Assembly (NCBI GenBank): GCA_026415615.1
Contig: JAOAGT010000008.1
Coordinates: 1 to 57,833 of the forward strand
Length of the DNA stretch: 57,833 bases
Direction: 5' to 3'
DNA from: Thermoleophilia bacterium
Lineage (GTDB): Bacteria > Actinomycetota > Thermoleophilia > RBG-16-64-13
Position numbers and translations under genes: made by a program
The notes under the pieces: model-generated
Told to the model about the DNA's origin: nothing
Databases searched by the model: none
The model's input: the letters and a program-made list of their open reading frames with translations, nothing else
In this document: piece by piece, positions 23,792 to 32,355 of the stretch
Layout of the letters: every line of letters begins with the position of its first letter
Numbering within the stretch: position 1 is the first letter of the stretch

Positions 23792-25471
23792 GTGAGTATG
23801 AAGAGCGAGACAGTTTTTGCCGGCCCGGCTCGAGCTCCCCACCGTTCCCTGCTGCGCGCGCTGGGCGTGGCTCGCGAGGATAGCGGCAAGCCGTTGATCG
23901 GGGTAGCCAACTCTTACAACGAGCTCATCCCTGGTCATTTGCATCTGAACACCCTGGCTCAGCAGGTCAAGTTTGGGGTGTACGAGGCGGGCGGAGTGCC
24001 GCTCGAATTCAATGTTATTGGCGTGTGCGACGGGATCGCCATGAACCATGAGGGAATGTTCTACTCTCTCGTTTCGCGCGAAGTTATCGCCGACTCAGTG
24101 GAGATCATGGTCAAGGCTCATGCCCTAGACGCCTTAGTCCTGGTGACTAACTGCGACAAGATAATTCCCGGTATGGTTATGGCGGCGGCCAGGCTTGATC
24201 TGCCCGTAGTGGTGGTATCTGGTGGGCCTATGCTTGCCGGAGACTTTAGGGGGACAAAGGTCAGCCTGTCACAGGTATTTGAAGGCCTGGGGCGCTACCT
24301 TAAAGGCGAATGGACCCAGGAAGACTTGGACGAATTGGAGGATTCCGCCTGCCCCACCTGCGGTTCTTGTGCGGGTTTGTTCACAGCCAATTCGATGAGC
24401 TGTGTGACGGAGGCCCTCGGTCTTAGTTTGCCTGCGGACGCAACTATTCCGGCTCCGTATTCCGCTCGCCTCATCCTTGCCAGACGGAGCGGAAAGGCTG
24501 CTGTGGAGCTGGTTAGGCGGGGTTTATCGGCGCGCCACTTTATCACCCGGGCGAGTGTCCGGAATGCTTTGGCAGTAGATGCAGCTCTGGGCTGCTCCAC
24601 GAACACCGTGTTGCACGTGATGGCAATTGCTCATGAAGCTCAGGTTCCACTTGAGCTTAATACTTTTAACGAAATAGCGGCGGCTGTGCCGAATATCGTC
24701 AAGCTGTCTCCTGCTGGCCCCAATCACATGGAAGATCTGCACCGTGCTGGCGGAGTGATGGGTGTTATGAAACGGCTCGCTGAGGGCGGGCTGATTTCAC
24801 GCGATGTTCCCACGGTGAGCGGGGCATCGATGGGCTATCAGTGCGATGCTGCTGTCATTCGGGACGAGGAAGTGATTCGGCCTCTAGATCGCCCGTACTA
24901 CCCCACAGGGGGGCTTGCAATTCTCTTTGGCAATCTCGCTCCGCTAGGCGCGGTCGTCAAGGAGTCAGCGGTGGTGCCTAAGATGCTTAAGCACCGTGGT
25001 CCCGCAATGGTGTTTGACGATGAGCAAAGTTTCATGCGTGCAATCGAGGGCAATCAGATCAAGCCGGGCTCGGTGGTAGTCATCAGGTACGTCGGTCCCA
25101 AGGGTGGACCCGGCATGCCGGAAATGCTCACCCCCACCTCGGCGCTGACAGGAGCAGGGCTGGGTGAGAGCGTGGCGCTCATCACCGACGGTCGCTTTAG
25201 CGGCGCTAGCCGGGGCGCGAGCATAGGACATGTTGCGCCAGAGGCGTTTGACGGTGGCCCCATCGCTCTGGTCAAAGACGGGGACATGATTAGCATCGAT
25301 ATCCCCAACAGGTCTCTCACTCTGGAAGTTGATGAGGAAGAGATGACAAGGAGGAAAGCGGCGTGGCGACGTCCGGAAAGACAACTCACGGGCGTGCTGC
25401 GCCGCTACGTAGCCTTTGTGTGCGGGGCCGAGACCGGGGCGGTGTTGGGCGACCGGGATTGCATGTCCTAA
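23792..25471 (+). CDS. ilvD: Dihydroxy-acid dehydratase
   Basis: A 559-residue IlvD/Edd-family enzyme that turns 2,3-dihydroxy acids into 2-keto acids in valine, isoleucine and leucine synthesis. Iron-sulfur Cys residues are seen in VTNCDKIIPGM (Cys121) and CGSCAGLFTANSM (Cys193), and the family segments GVCDGIAMNHEGM and LGCSTNTVLHVMAIAHEA are intact. The GTG at 23792 was chosen because AAGGAG lies 6 bases upstream; an ATG two codons later is the alternative, and the longer in-frame extension (to 23744) adds non-conserved residues. It is IlvD rather than phosphogluconate dehydratase by context: ilvB, ilvN and ilvC follow in the same direction. Confidence 0.93.
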   Translation: MSMKSETVFAGPARAPHRSLLRALGVAREDSGKPLIGVANSYNELIPGHLHLNTLAQQVKFGVYEAGGVPLEFNVIGVCDGIAMNHEGMFYSLVSREVIADSVEIMVKAHALDALVLVTNCDKIIPGMVMAAARLDLPVVVVSGGPMLAGDFRGTKVSLSQVFEGLGRYLKGEWTQEDLDELEDSACPTCGSCAGLFTANSMSCVTEALGLSLPADATIPAPYSARLILARRSGKAAVELVRRGLSARHFITRASVRNALAVDAALGCSTNTVLHVMAIAHEAQVPLELNTFNEIAAAVPNIVKLSPAGPNHMEDLHRAGGVMGVMKRLAEGGLISRDVPTVSGASMGYQCDAAVIRDEEVIRPLDRPYYPTGGLAILFGNLAPLGAVVKESAVVPKMLKHRGPAMVFDDEQSFMRAIEGNQIKPGSVVVIRYVGPKGGPGMPEMLTPTSALTGAGLGESVALITDGRFSGASRGASIGHVAPEAFDGGPIALVKDGDMISIDIPNRSLTLEVDEEEMTRRKAAWRRPERQLTGVLRRYVAFVCGAETGAVLGDRDCMS

Positions 25472-25616
25472 GGCAGACTGCTGTCCACGACGCTCCCCGG
25501 ACTTCTTGTGTTCCCCGCATGGCGCTGGCCTTTGGGCCGGCATTTTGGGCAGGCATGGACTGTTGCGCTTGTCGTCAGACTGGCAAGCGTACCAATAAGA
25601 CTGGTGGAGCGTAGTT

Positions 25617-27308
25617 ATGAAGGCAGCTGAAGTCATCATTGAGGCGCTCAAGCGCGAAGGAGTAGACACTATCTTCGGGTTTCCCGGAGGAGTCCTGCTC
25701 CCCATCTATGACGCGCTATATGATTCCGACGTCAGACACATTCTTGTGCGGCATGAGCAGGGTGCCGGGCATGCGGCAGATGGCTATGCGAGAGCTTCCG
25801 GCAAGGTTGGGGTGTGCATTGCCACCTCAGGTCCAGGGGCGACAAATCTGGTGACCCCCATTGCCACGGCCTACATGGATAGCATTCCGTTAGTGGCCAT
25901 AACTGGACAGGTAAGTCGTCATCTCCTCGGTCTTGATTCCTTCCAGGAAGCTGATGTGACGGGTATCACTATGCCCATTGTCAAGCACAGCTACCTGGTT
26001 AAAGACTCCAAGGCGCTGCCTCGCATTATTCGGGAGGCTTTCTATATCGCGAGCACCGGGAGGCCGGGTCCTGTGGTCATTGACATACCTGTGGATGTGA
26101 CCAAAGAAGAGCTGGAATATGATCCGGATTCTCCGCCAGCTATGGAGCTCCCCGGCTATAAGCCAAACGTCAAGGGGCACCCCAAGCAGATACGCGAGGC
26201 TGCTCGCCTTATCGCTACAGCCGAGCGGCCGGTGATTTACGCTGGTGGGGGAGTCATAAGTTCAGGGGCGTCCGAGGAGCTGCAACGTCTGGCGGTCTAT
26301 GCTCATATACCGGTGACTACCACTCTTATGGGCAAAGGAGCTTTCCCTGAGGACCATCATCTCTCCATGGGGATGCTTGGCATGCACGGGACGCCCTACG
26401 CCAATTATGCAGTCAGTAAGGCAGACCTGATAATTGCCGTGGGTGCGCGCTTTGACGACCGGGTGACCGGCAACCTGCAGGCTTTTGCTCCCGAGGCTCG
26501 CTTCATTCACATTGACCAGGATCCAGCCGAGATCTCTAAGAACGTTCCTGCCGACGTACCCATTGTGGGAGACGCCAAGCGGGTCCTTTCTGCTCTTCTG
26601 GCTGAGTTGGAGAAGGTGGAATTGTCTCCCGATCGGCACTTGCCTTGGATGGAGCAAGTGGAGGCGTGGAAACGTGAGCACCCGTTGGTAATCCGCGAGT
26701 CTGAAAACGGCGAGATTATGCCCGAGTTTGTTGTGCGCAAGATCTGGGAGATTACCAAAGGAGAGGCAATCATCTGCACCGAGGTAGGACAAAACCAGAT
26801 GTGGGCGGCGCTCCACTATCCTGCCCGCTATCCAAGGCGCTTTATTACCTCTGGGGGACTGGGCACAATGGGATTTGGTTTCCCCGCTTCTATCGGGGCA
26901 AAGGTGGCTTGCCCCGACGCTCTTGTGATCGACATTGCTGGCGATGGGTCCTTTCAAATGACAGTTCAGGAGCTGGCCACCGCTGTTCAGCACAATATTG
27001 CCGTTAAAGTCTGCATTCTTAACAATTGCTACCTCGGCATGGTGCGTCAGTGGCAGGAGCTCTTCTGGAACAAGCGGTACAGCTACACCTGTATCGAGTG
27101 TCAACCTGACTTTGTCAAGTTGGCCGAGGCCTATGGGGCGGAGGGTTACAGAATTACAAAGCCTTCAGAGGTTGAAGAGGTTCTGCGCACTGCTTTTGCG
27201 ACGGATCGACCCTCCGTGATTGATGTGAGGGTGAAACGTGAGGCCAACGTTTTCCCCATGATACCGGCAGGCGGCACTGTCCACGACATGATGGAGCGTG
27301 AGCCATGA
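25617..27308 (+). CDS. ilvB: Acetolactate synthase, large subunit
   Basis: A 563-residue ThDP enzyme that joins pyruvate to pyruvate or 2-oxobutyrate. The catalytic Glu47 lies in [16 protein letters not shown], the ThDP-metal motif starts at [15 protein letters not shown] (about 442) and ends at [13 protein letters not shown], and the FAD-binding middle domain is present (about 190-350). The order and length match biosynthetic AHAS rather than catabolic acetolactate synthase. The small subunit follows with an ATGA overlap. The 145 bases before it contain short GGCC-type hairpins but no clear T-box or attenuator. Confidence 0.94.
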   Translation: MKAAEVIIEALKREGVDTIFGFPGGVLLPIYDALYDSDVRHILVRHEQGAGHAADGYARASGKVGVCIATSGPGATNLVTPIATAYMDSIPLVAITGQVSRHLLGLDSFQEADVTGITMPIVKHSYLVKDSKALPRIIREAFYIASTGRPGPVVIDIPVDVTKEELEYDPDSPPAMELPGYKPNVKGHPKQIREAARLIATAERPVIYAGGGVISSGASEELQRLAVYAHIPVTTTLMGKGAFPEDHHLSMGMLGMHGTPYANYAVSKADLIIAVGARFDDRVTGNLQAFAPEARFIHIDQDPAEISKNVPADVPIVGDAKRVLSALLAELEKVELSPDRHLPWMEQVEAWKREHPLVIRESENGEIMPEFVVRKIWEITKGEAIICTEVGQNQMWAALHYPARYPRRFITSGGLGTMGFGFPASIGAKVACPDALVIDIAGDGSFQMTVQELATAVQHNIAVKVCILNNCYLGMVRQWQELFWNKRYSYTCIECQPDFVKLAEAYGAEGYRITKPSEVEEVLRTAFATDRPSVIDVRVKREANVFPMIPAGGTVHDMMEREP

Positions 27309-27790
27309 AGCACACCCTCTCTGTCTTGGTGGAGAACAAGCCAGGGGTTCTCACCAGAGTGGCGGGTCTCTTTGCAAGACGCGGCTTTAACATTGACAGC
27401 TTGGTTGTGGCCGAGACAGAGAATCCGGCGGTCTCGCGCATGACCATCACTGTTGAGGAGCAGGATCGTCCAATTGAGCAAGTAAGCAAACAGCTTCACA
27501 AGCTCATCAATGTGCTCAAGATCACTGATCTGGACCCGGCCTCCACTGTGGAGCGAGAGCTTTGTTTGATTAAGGTTAGAGCCAATGCTCAAACGCGCTC
27601 AGAGATAATCCAGATGGTGGAGATTTTCCGGGCCAAAATAGTCGATGTAAGCCACGAAGTCCTCATTATTGAGGCCACGGGCACGCGGGAAAAAATAAGC
27701 GCTTTCACTGAGCTGATGCGTCCGTTTGGGGTAGTGGAACTGATGCGCACGGGACGTATTGCTATGAGTCGCGGCAAGAAACCGACCTGA
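27305..27790 (+). CDS. ilvN: Acetolactate synthase, small regulatory subunit
   Basis: A 161-residue regulatory subunit that stimulates IlvB and gives feedback inhibition by valine. The N-terminal ACT domain is clear ([20 protein letters not shown], then [15 protein letters not shown]), followed by the second ACT-like domain ([25 protein letters not shown]). The length is that of the IlvH/IlvN long form. The start overlaps the ilvB stop. The symbol ilvH is equally common for this size. Confidence 0.93.
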   Translation: MKHTLSVLVENKPGVLTRVAGLFARRGFNIDSLVVAETENPAVSRMTITVEEQDRPIEQVSKQLHKLINVLKITDLDPASTVERELCLIKVRANAQTRSEIIQMVEIFRAKIVDVSHEVLIIEATGTREKISAFTELMRPFGVVELMRTGRIAMSRGKKPT

Positions 27791-27870
27791 GCTCTAGCGA
27801 ACAGTACGACGGTGGCGCACGAGAATGGTGATGGAAGATGGCGGGCGACTGAGAGAGGAAGGTCGTAACG

Positions 27871-28866
27871 ATGCTTTACGAAAAGGATGGAGATTTAAGT
27901 TTTCTTGAAGGCCAGGTAGTGGCCATCATTGGTTTCGGCAGCCAAGGCCACGCCCATGCACAGAATCTTAGAGATAGCGGGGTCAACGTGGTGGTAGCCG
28001 AGGCTCCGGGAACCGCGGCCTGGGAGCGGGCTACAGCTGCAGGTTTTGAAGTTCTCACAGCGGATGCCGCAGCGGCCAAGGCGGACGTGATAATGCTCGT
28101 GGTTCCGGACCAGATACAGAAGACGGTCTACGAGAATTCCATCCGGGACAACCTGAGAGCCGGCAAGATGCTCATGTTTGCCCACGGTTTTAACATCCAT
28201 TACAACCAGATTGTCCCTCCCCCGGATGTAGACGTGACCATGGTGGCCCCCAAGGGCCCAGGTCATTTGGTGCGCCGCGTGTACGTGGAAGGGGGCGGCG
28301 TGCCAGCGCTACTTGCGGTACACCAGGATGCTACAGGAAAGGCCCGGGAGCGGGCTCTGGCGTATGCAAAGGGGATCGGGGCGCTACGTGCGGGCGTCAT
28401 TGAGACCACCTTCCGTGAGGAGACAGAGACCGATCTTTTCGGTGAACAGGCGGTGCTGTGTGGAGGGGTCACCGAGCTAATCCGAGCTGGTTTTGAGACC
28501 TTGGTAGACGCCGGGTATCAGCCGGAAGTGGCCTATTTTGAGTGTCTACACGAGCTCAAGCTGATTGTGGACCTCATCTACGAACATGGCATCAGCGGCA
28601 TGCGCTACTCGATTTCGGACACTGCGGAGTATGGCGACATGACGCGCGGTCCGCGCATCATAAATGAAACGGTGCGCGAAGAAATGCAGTGCATTCTTGA
28701 GGAGATTCAAACTGGCGAATTTGCCAGAGAGTGGATCTTGGAGAATATGGCCGGGCGGCCGGTGTATAACGCTCTTAAACGAGAGCAAGCCGAACACGAG
28801 ATCGAGATAGTGGGACGCCAGCTACGAGCCATGATGCCGTGGTTGGGTAAGGGTAAGCTCGAGTAG
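27871..28866 (+). CDS. ilvC: Ketol-acid reductoisomerase (class I), predicted NADH-preferring
   Basis: A 331-residue class I KARI. The Rossmann motif [17 protein letters not shown] starts at residue 21, and the metal and acid residues Asp188 and Glu192 lie in [11 protein letters not shown]. The loop after strand 2 normally reads like VGLRPGSxSW, where Arg and two Ser residues hold the NADPH phosphate. Here residues 42-51 read [10 protein letters not shown]: Leu is Glu44, Arg is Ala45, the first Ser is Thr48 and the last is Ala50. Loss of these groups plus an acidic residue predicts NADH use. GAGGAAGG precedes the ATG. Last gene of the ilvDBNC run, with a strong hairpin 48 bases after the stop. 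Confidence 0.94.
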   Translation: MLYEKDGDLSFLEGQVVAIIGFGSQGHAHAQNLRDSGVNVVVAEAPGTAAWERATAAGFEVLTADAAAAKADVIMLVVPDQIQKTVYENSIRDNLRAGKMLMFAHGFNIHYNQIVPPPDVDVTMVAPKGPGHLVRRVYVEGGGVPALLAVHQDATGKARERALAYAKGIGALRAGVIETTFREETETDLFGEQAVLCGGVTELIRAGFETLVDAGYQPEVAYFECLHELKLIVDLIYEHGISGMRYSISDTAEYGDMTRGPRIINETVREEMQCILEEIQTGEFAREWILENMAGRPVYNALKREQAEHEIEIVGRQLRAMMPWLGKGKLE

Positions 28867-28914
28867 ACAGGAAGGCGAAGCTCAAGTAGGCAAGTTTGGA
28901 GGCGAAAAGTCAGG

Positions 28915-28946
28915 GGGCGCGGTAGGCGCCAGCGCCTACCGCGCCC
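28915..28946. terminator. Bidirectional terminator, perfect 15-bp arms
   Basis: GGGCGCGGTAGGCGC and GCGCCTACCGCGCCC around CA, between the convergent ilvC and lysR-type genes. No T-tract. Confidence 0.85.
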
Positions 28947-28996
28947 CTCAACTCTACGTTCTATGACTTGCTCCTCTCCGTTCCTGGTGTCGGGAG

Positions 28997-29914
28997 CTAA
29001 GGCTCCACATTGGCCGGAGCGTGAGCCATGTTGGCAGTGATGTACTCGCACAGTCTGGTCATTAGAGCCTGTGCCGCTCTTGTCATGGAGCGGTTCTTAC
29101 CTCGGATTAGGTTTAGCTCCCGCGTGAGACCTTCTTTTAGCGGCACGACTGCTAAGCCCTCGCGGTTTGCTCCTCTTAGGGCGATGTCTGGCATGATGGT
29201 GATGCCCACTCCGTGCCTGACTAGGTTCCGTACGGTCTCACTGGGGCCCGCCTGACATACCACCTTGGGTTCAAAGCCGGCTCTCCGGCACGCGGCCACG
29301 ATTTGTTCGTACAGGTTGTAGGAATGGCCCGAAAGGACGAAATCTTCATGCGCGAGATCAAGCATTGCGACGGAATCTCTGTTGGCTAGAGGATGGGCGA
29401 GGGGAAGCGCCACTCTAATATCCTCACTACCAAGAGGAGTAATCTGAAAGTGCTGCGGACGTCCTGGGGCCGTTACTACGGCAAAGTCCAGCGCTCCGCT
29501 TTGCACTGCCTCCTGCAGTTCGTCGTCGCCAGCTTCGACCATCTCCACCCGAACTAACGGGTGTTCGCGGTGGAAGGCCGCCATGACGGGGGGCACCAGA
29601 TTGGAAGCCACAGTGGGATTGCAGCCAAACCGAACGAGCCCGATGATTTCGGCTCCTAGATAGTCTTTTAGCATGCGCACTGCTTCATCGGCTCGCATGA
29701 GAACCGATTGAGCAAGAGGGAGCAGCAGCTCCCCCTCTGGGGTCAAGGTGGTCCTTCGCCCTTTGCGCTCGAAAAGTTTGGCTCCCAGCTCTCTCTCCAG
29801 ACGAGAGATGTGATAACTAAGAGCTGGCTGTGTCATGTGCAGCATGTCAGCGGCAGAGGTGAAGCTGAGTGTCTCTGCAGTAGCTACGAAGCATTTGAGC
29901 TGAACAAGTTCCAT
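28997..29914 (-). CDS. LysR-family transcription regulator
   Basis: A 305-residue LysR protein. The N-terminal winged HTH is clear (ETLSFTSAADMLHMTQPALS, then HISRLERELGAKLFERKGRR) and a periplasmic-binding-type effector domain follows (about 90-295). No clear Shine-Dalgarno precedes the ATG, so the message may be leaderless or weakly translated. Three inverted repeats lie immediately upstream, the nearest with the LysR form T-N11-A, which suggests autoregulation. No divergent protein gene is present within 300 bases; its targets could include the ilv genes or the exporter, but nothing in the sequence decides this. Confidence 0.9.
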   Translation of the reverse strand: MELVQLKCFVATAETLSFTSAADMLHMTQPALSYHISRLERELGAKLFERKGRRTTLTPEGELLLPLAQSVLMRADEAVRMLKDYLGAEIIGLVRFGCNPTVASNLVPPVMAAFHREHPLVRVEMVEAGDDELQEAVQSGALDFAVVTAPGRPQHFQITPLGSEDIRVALPLAHPLANRDSVAMLDLAHEDFVLSGHSYNLYEQIVAACRRAGFEPKVVCQAGPSETVRNLVRHGVGITIMPDIALRGANREGLAVVPLKEGLTRELNLIRGKNRSMTRAAQALMTRLCEYITANMAHAPANVEP

Positions 29915-29920
29915 CGCTTG

Positions 29921-29977
29921 ATAAGGTTAGCTTATGAATAACATAGAAACAATATATTTGTATTATGGCTTGCCATA
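29921..29977. promoter_or_regulatory. Three dyads upstream of the LysR gene
   Basis: ATAAG-N5-CTTAT (29921-29935, a T-N11-A LysR-type box), ACAA-N5-TTGT (29949-29961) and TATGGC-TT-GCCATA (29964-29977), all in an AT-rich island within 63 bases of the lysR start. A possible plus-strand promoter overlaps them (ATAACA 29938-29943, 17-base spacer, TATTAT 29961-29966). Confidence 0.55.
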
Positions 29978-30068
29978 GAGTATCCTACGGGCCAGCTGAG
30001 CGCTGAGTCAACGCGGTCTTGGGAACCCCCCCTCCCAGATCGTGGCAGAGCTGAGCAGCTTTCCCGCA

Positions 30069-30110
30069 GCATAGCCGGCTTCTCCCCCAACGGAGCCGGC
30101 TATGCTATTT
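30069..30110 (+). terminator. Intrinsic terminator (12-bp stem plus T-rich tail), plus strand
   Basis: GCATAGCCGGCT (30069-30080) pairs with AGCCGGCTATGC (30094-30105), followed by TATTTTCT. It is one of the few hairpins here with a U-rich tail, and on the plus strand. No protein gene lies upstream of it on that strand back to the lysR dyads, so it may end a short RNA started near 29970. The remaining bases of the 29915-30247 gap show nothing else but the repeat at 30127-30172. Confidence 0.7.
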
Positions 30111-30126
30111 TCTGCGCCTAGTTGAC

Positions 30127-30172
30127 AAAGCGTCGCTTCGGGTGGCTGAAAAGCGCCGCTTCTGGTGGCCGA
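30127..30172. repeat. 23-bp direct repeat upstream of EamA gene
   Basis: AAAGCGTCGCTTCGGGTGGC plus TGA (30127-30149), then AAAGCGCCGCTTCTGGTGGC plus CGA (30150-30172): two head-to-tail copies with three mismatches. A TTGACA (30122-30127) abuts the first copy, but no good -10 follows at the right spacing. Confidence 0.65.
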
Positions 30173-30247
30173 AGTCTAAGTCCGCCGGTAGGGGGTCGTT
30201 GATGGGCTCGCTTGTAGTAAGGCGTCAAGCTTTCAGGGATACAGACC

Positions 30248-31231
30248 TTGAATAAATGGCTAAGGGGCGACGCTCTCGCCTTGAGTTTTCGTTTACTCCT
30301 AGCCCGGTGGCTATCCTCCGGCAAAGATCTGGGCCGGCGGCGCGTCAGGCTGTTGGCTGAGGCGGGTCTTATCGGTGCCGGGATAATTTGGGGTGTCAAC
30401 TTTGTGCTCGTTAAGCTTGCGCTGGAGGACATGCCGCCACTTTACTATCTCGGTCTACGTTTCTTGGTGGGATCAGTGCTTCTTGCTCCCTACGGCTATA
30501 TGCGCCTCCGCAGCTTGAGTGTGCGTGGGTGGCTGCTCGGGATCGGGGTGGGAGTTTTACTTTTTGCCGGCTTTGTGCTGCAGACCGTGGGGCTGCAGAC
30601 TACCACCCCAGCGATTTCAGGGTTTCTTACCAACCTTTACGTGATTCTTGTGCCGTTAATCTTGGGGATATTCACGAGCCGCTGGCCCTCGCCGCTGCTC
30701 GCCGTGGGCATCCTGGTGGTAAGTGCCGGACTCACACTGCTTAGTCTTTACGGGAGCCTAAAATTCGGGCTTGGAGAAATTCTTACCTTGCTCGGGACTA
30801 TCTTTTGGGCTGTTCACGTCCTGGGTGTGGGTTACGCGTCACGCAGGGTGAGCGCGGTGGCTCTCGTGCAACTGCAACTTACCACCTGCGCGTTGCTATG
30901 TTTGGCCTGCGCGTTTGCTTTTGAGCAGCCGGACTTGTTTCCCGGCTGGCGCGCCATGGGAGCGATCTTGTGGACTGGCATTATGGGGGGGATCGTTGCA
31001 TACGTGCTCATGGCGGTAGGTCAGCGGTACACGCCAGCCACACTGGCCGGCATTCTGATGAGCTTAGAATCGGCCTTTGCACTCATTTTCTCGGTTATTT
31101 GGGGCTACGATACCCTCACCTTAAGAGCAGTATTGGGTTTTGCTCTTATATTTGCGGGGACGATAGTGGCCCGCATTGGTTCAAAAGATAGCCCTGAGCT
31201 AGAGGGAGAGGCCGGTCCGCCTGCCCCCTAG
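30248..31231 (+). CDS. EamA/DMT-superfamily permease
   Basis: A 327-residue drug/metabolite transporter with ten hydrophobic segments in two EamA repeats (starting near residues 38 and 178). Family traits: IIWGVNFVLVKLALEDMPPL, YYLGLRFLVGSVLLAP, then GRRYTPATLA-type text seen here as VGQRYTPATLAGILMSLE. Members export amino acids or other metabolites; the substrate is not known. The start is TTG with a weak CAGGGA, and the first 35 residues are polar and basic, longer than usual, so a start further downstream is possible. Confidence 0.8.
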   Translation: MNKWLRGDALALSFRLLLARWLSSGKDLGRRRVRLLAEAGLIGAGIIWGVNFVLVKLALEDMPPLYYLGLRFLVGSVLLAPYGYMRLRSLSVRGWLLGIGVGVLLFAGFVLQTVGLQTTTPAISGFLTNLYVILVPLILGIFTSRWPSPLLAVGILVVSAGLTLLSLYGSLKFGLGEILTLLGTIFWAVHVLGVGYASRRVSAVALVQLQLTTCALLCLACAFAFEQPDLFPGWRAMGAILWTGIMGGIVAYVLMAVGQRYTPATLAGILMSLESAFALIFSVIWGYDTLTLRAVLGFALIFAGTIVARIGSKDSPELEGEAGPPAP

Positions 31232-31297
31232 CATGGGAGTGGTTTTTGGCAGCGGACTTGGCAGTTTGGGTGGCTCGATAGGCCCATTAGGCCCGAG

Positions 31298-32023
31298 TCA
31301 GGTGCTAGCCACCTCTTCTATGAATCTTGCCGTCTCCTCAGCAATTTCCCGGTAGACCTCCTCGACTTTTCTGTCTGAGGCGGCAGGCGGGTGGAAAGAG
31401 TGGTCTCCGTCTCTTACCACGTAGATTCGTCCTGGCCGCGTGAGCCCCGCCACTACAGGCGCAAGCAGTTCGGGGTCGCAAAGAGGGTCGCGGGTACCCA
31501 CAAAAAAGAGGCTGGGGACAGCTATGTTTCGCAAGGGTTCCAGGAACAACTGCTCTTTGTGTCCGGGCCGGTGCAAAGGATAGCCGAGCTCGACCAAACC
31601 GAGTGCCCGTATGCCGCCTTGTTCCGGACCACGTGAAACAAGTTCTGAGGCTGTACGGGCTCCCAAGGACTTACCACCAGCGACGATCACGCCGTCATCT
31701 CGGACAACGTTTCGGATCACATCCTCATACACAGCCAGATAGGTTGCTTCAAGCACTTCCTTCCGATCCGGCGTTTCCAGGCCTTTCTCAGCATAGGGAA
31801 AGTTGAAGCGGACCACTGCCGCGACTCCAGTGCTCGCCAGATGATTAGCTATGAAAGCTAGCAAAGGAAAGTCCAGGTTGTTACCTGCTCCGTGGGCAAG
31901 GATGAGGACTCTCTGCTTCCGCCCGAGGGCGCGGCCGGCTGCGGGCGGCGAATCGAGCCTCACCGTAATCGCTTGGTCTCCGCCGAGACTTAACTTGTAC
32001 GTCGTGCTCAATATCTCAGTCAT
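31298..32023 (-). CDS. Alpha/beta hydrolase (KANL3/Tex30-like)
   Basis: A 241-residue alpha/beta-hydrolase. The oxyanion segment LILAHGAGNNLDFPLL (about 40-55) and the nucleophile elbow VAGGKSLGARTASEL (Ser near 118) match the KANL3/Tex30 or dienelactone-hydrolase-like group. The Asp (VGTRDPLCDPELLA) and His (VRDGDHSFHPP) of the triad are present. It should be a cytoplasmic serine hydrolase; the substrate is unknown. It stands alone, divergent from a small helical protein gene. Its upstream Shine-Dalgarno is weak. Confidence 0.8.
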   Translation of the reverse strand: MTEILSTTYKLSLGGDQAITVRLDSPPAAGRALGRKQRVLILAHGAGNNLDFPLLAFIANHLASTGVAAVVRFNFPYAEKGLETPDRKEVLEATYLAVYEDVIRNVVRDDGVIVAGGKSLGARTASELVSRGPEQGGIRALGLVELGYPLHRPGHKEQLFLEPLRNIAVPSLFFVGTRDPLCDPELLAPVVAGLTRPGRIYVVRDGDHSFHPPAASDRKVEEVYREIAEETARFIEEVAST

Positions 32024-32124
32024 TCATCTAACTCCAAGCCACGATCAACACTTTGCTTGTCGAACCATGTCTTAGGCGCTGAGCAATGTGTAATATACGG
32101 AAAAATGGGAGCAAGGAGGACGTG

Positions 32125-32355
32125 GTGGAAAGAATTATCTCTAATTTGGACAAGGCCAAGCTTAAGTTAGACGAGGCCTTCTTTTATCTGGATGAGATAG
32201 AGGAGCTTGTCCAGGAAGAGGAGCTAACCGAAGAGGCGGGATCCAAGGTGAGCCAGGCAGCCGAGAAGCTCACTGCCGAGCTGTCGGCTCTCAGTAACCG
32301 CGTGGCGGAACTCACTGAGATTCTGCGTGCTCTAGAGGAGCGGGAGGCCACCTAG
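32125..32355 (+). CDS. Small acidic coiled-coil protein
   Basis: A 76-residue, highly acidic and helical protein with heptad-like spacing (KLKLDEAFFYLDEIEEL; then LSALSNRVAELTEILRALEE). No family was recognised. AAGGAGG at 32113-32119 places the start at GTG 32125 (spacing 5), rather than the ATG at 32086 which has no ribosome site. Its stop overlaps the otsA stop tail-to-tail by 4 bases, so the two messages are antisense at their 3' ends. The function is unknown. Confidence 0.62.
   Translation: MERIISNLDKAKLKLDEAFFYLDEIEELVQEEELTEEAGSKVSQAAEKLTAELSALSNRVAELTEILRALEEREAT

Noticed and set aside
25472-25616. Possible T-box or leader-peptide attenuator before ilvB
   Set aside because: No T-box consensus (AGGGTGGNACCGCG), no terminator-antiterminator pair and no short frame rich in Val, Leu or Ile codons; only small GGCC hairpins.
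26262-27104. 280-codon minus-strand open frame opposite ilvB
   Set aside because: Antisense to a full-length acetolactate synthase; no recognisable domain and no start context.
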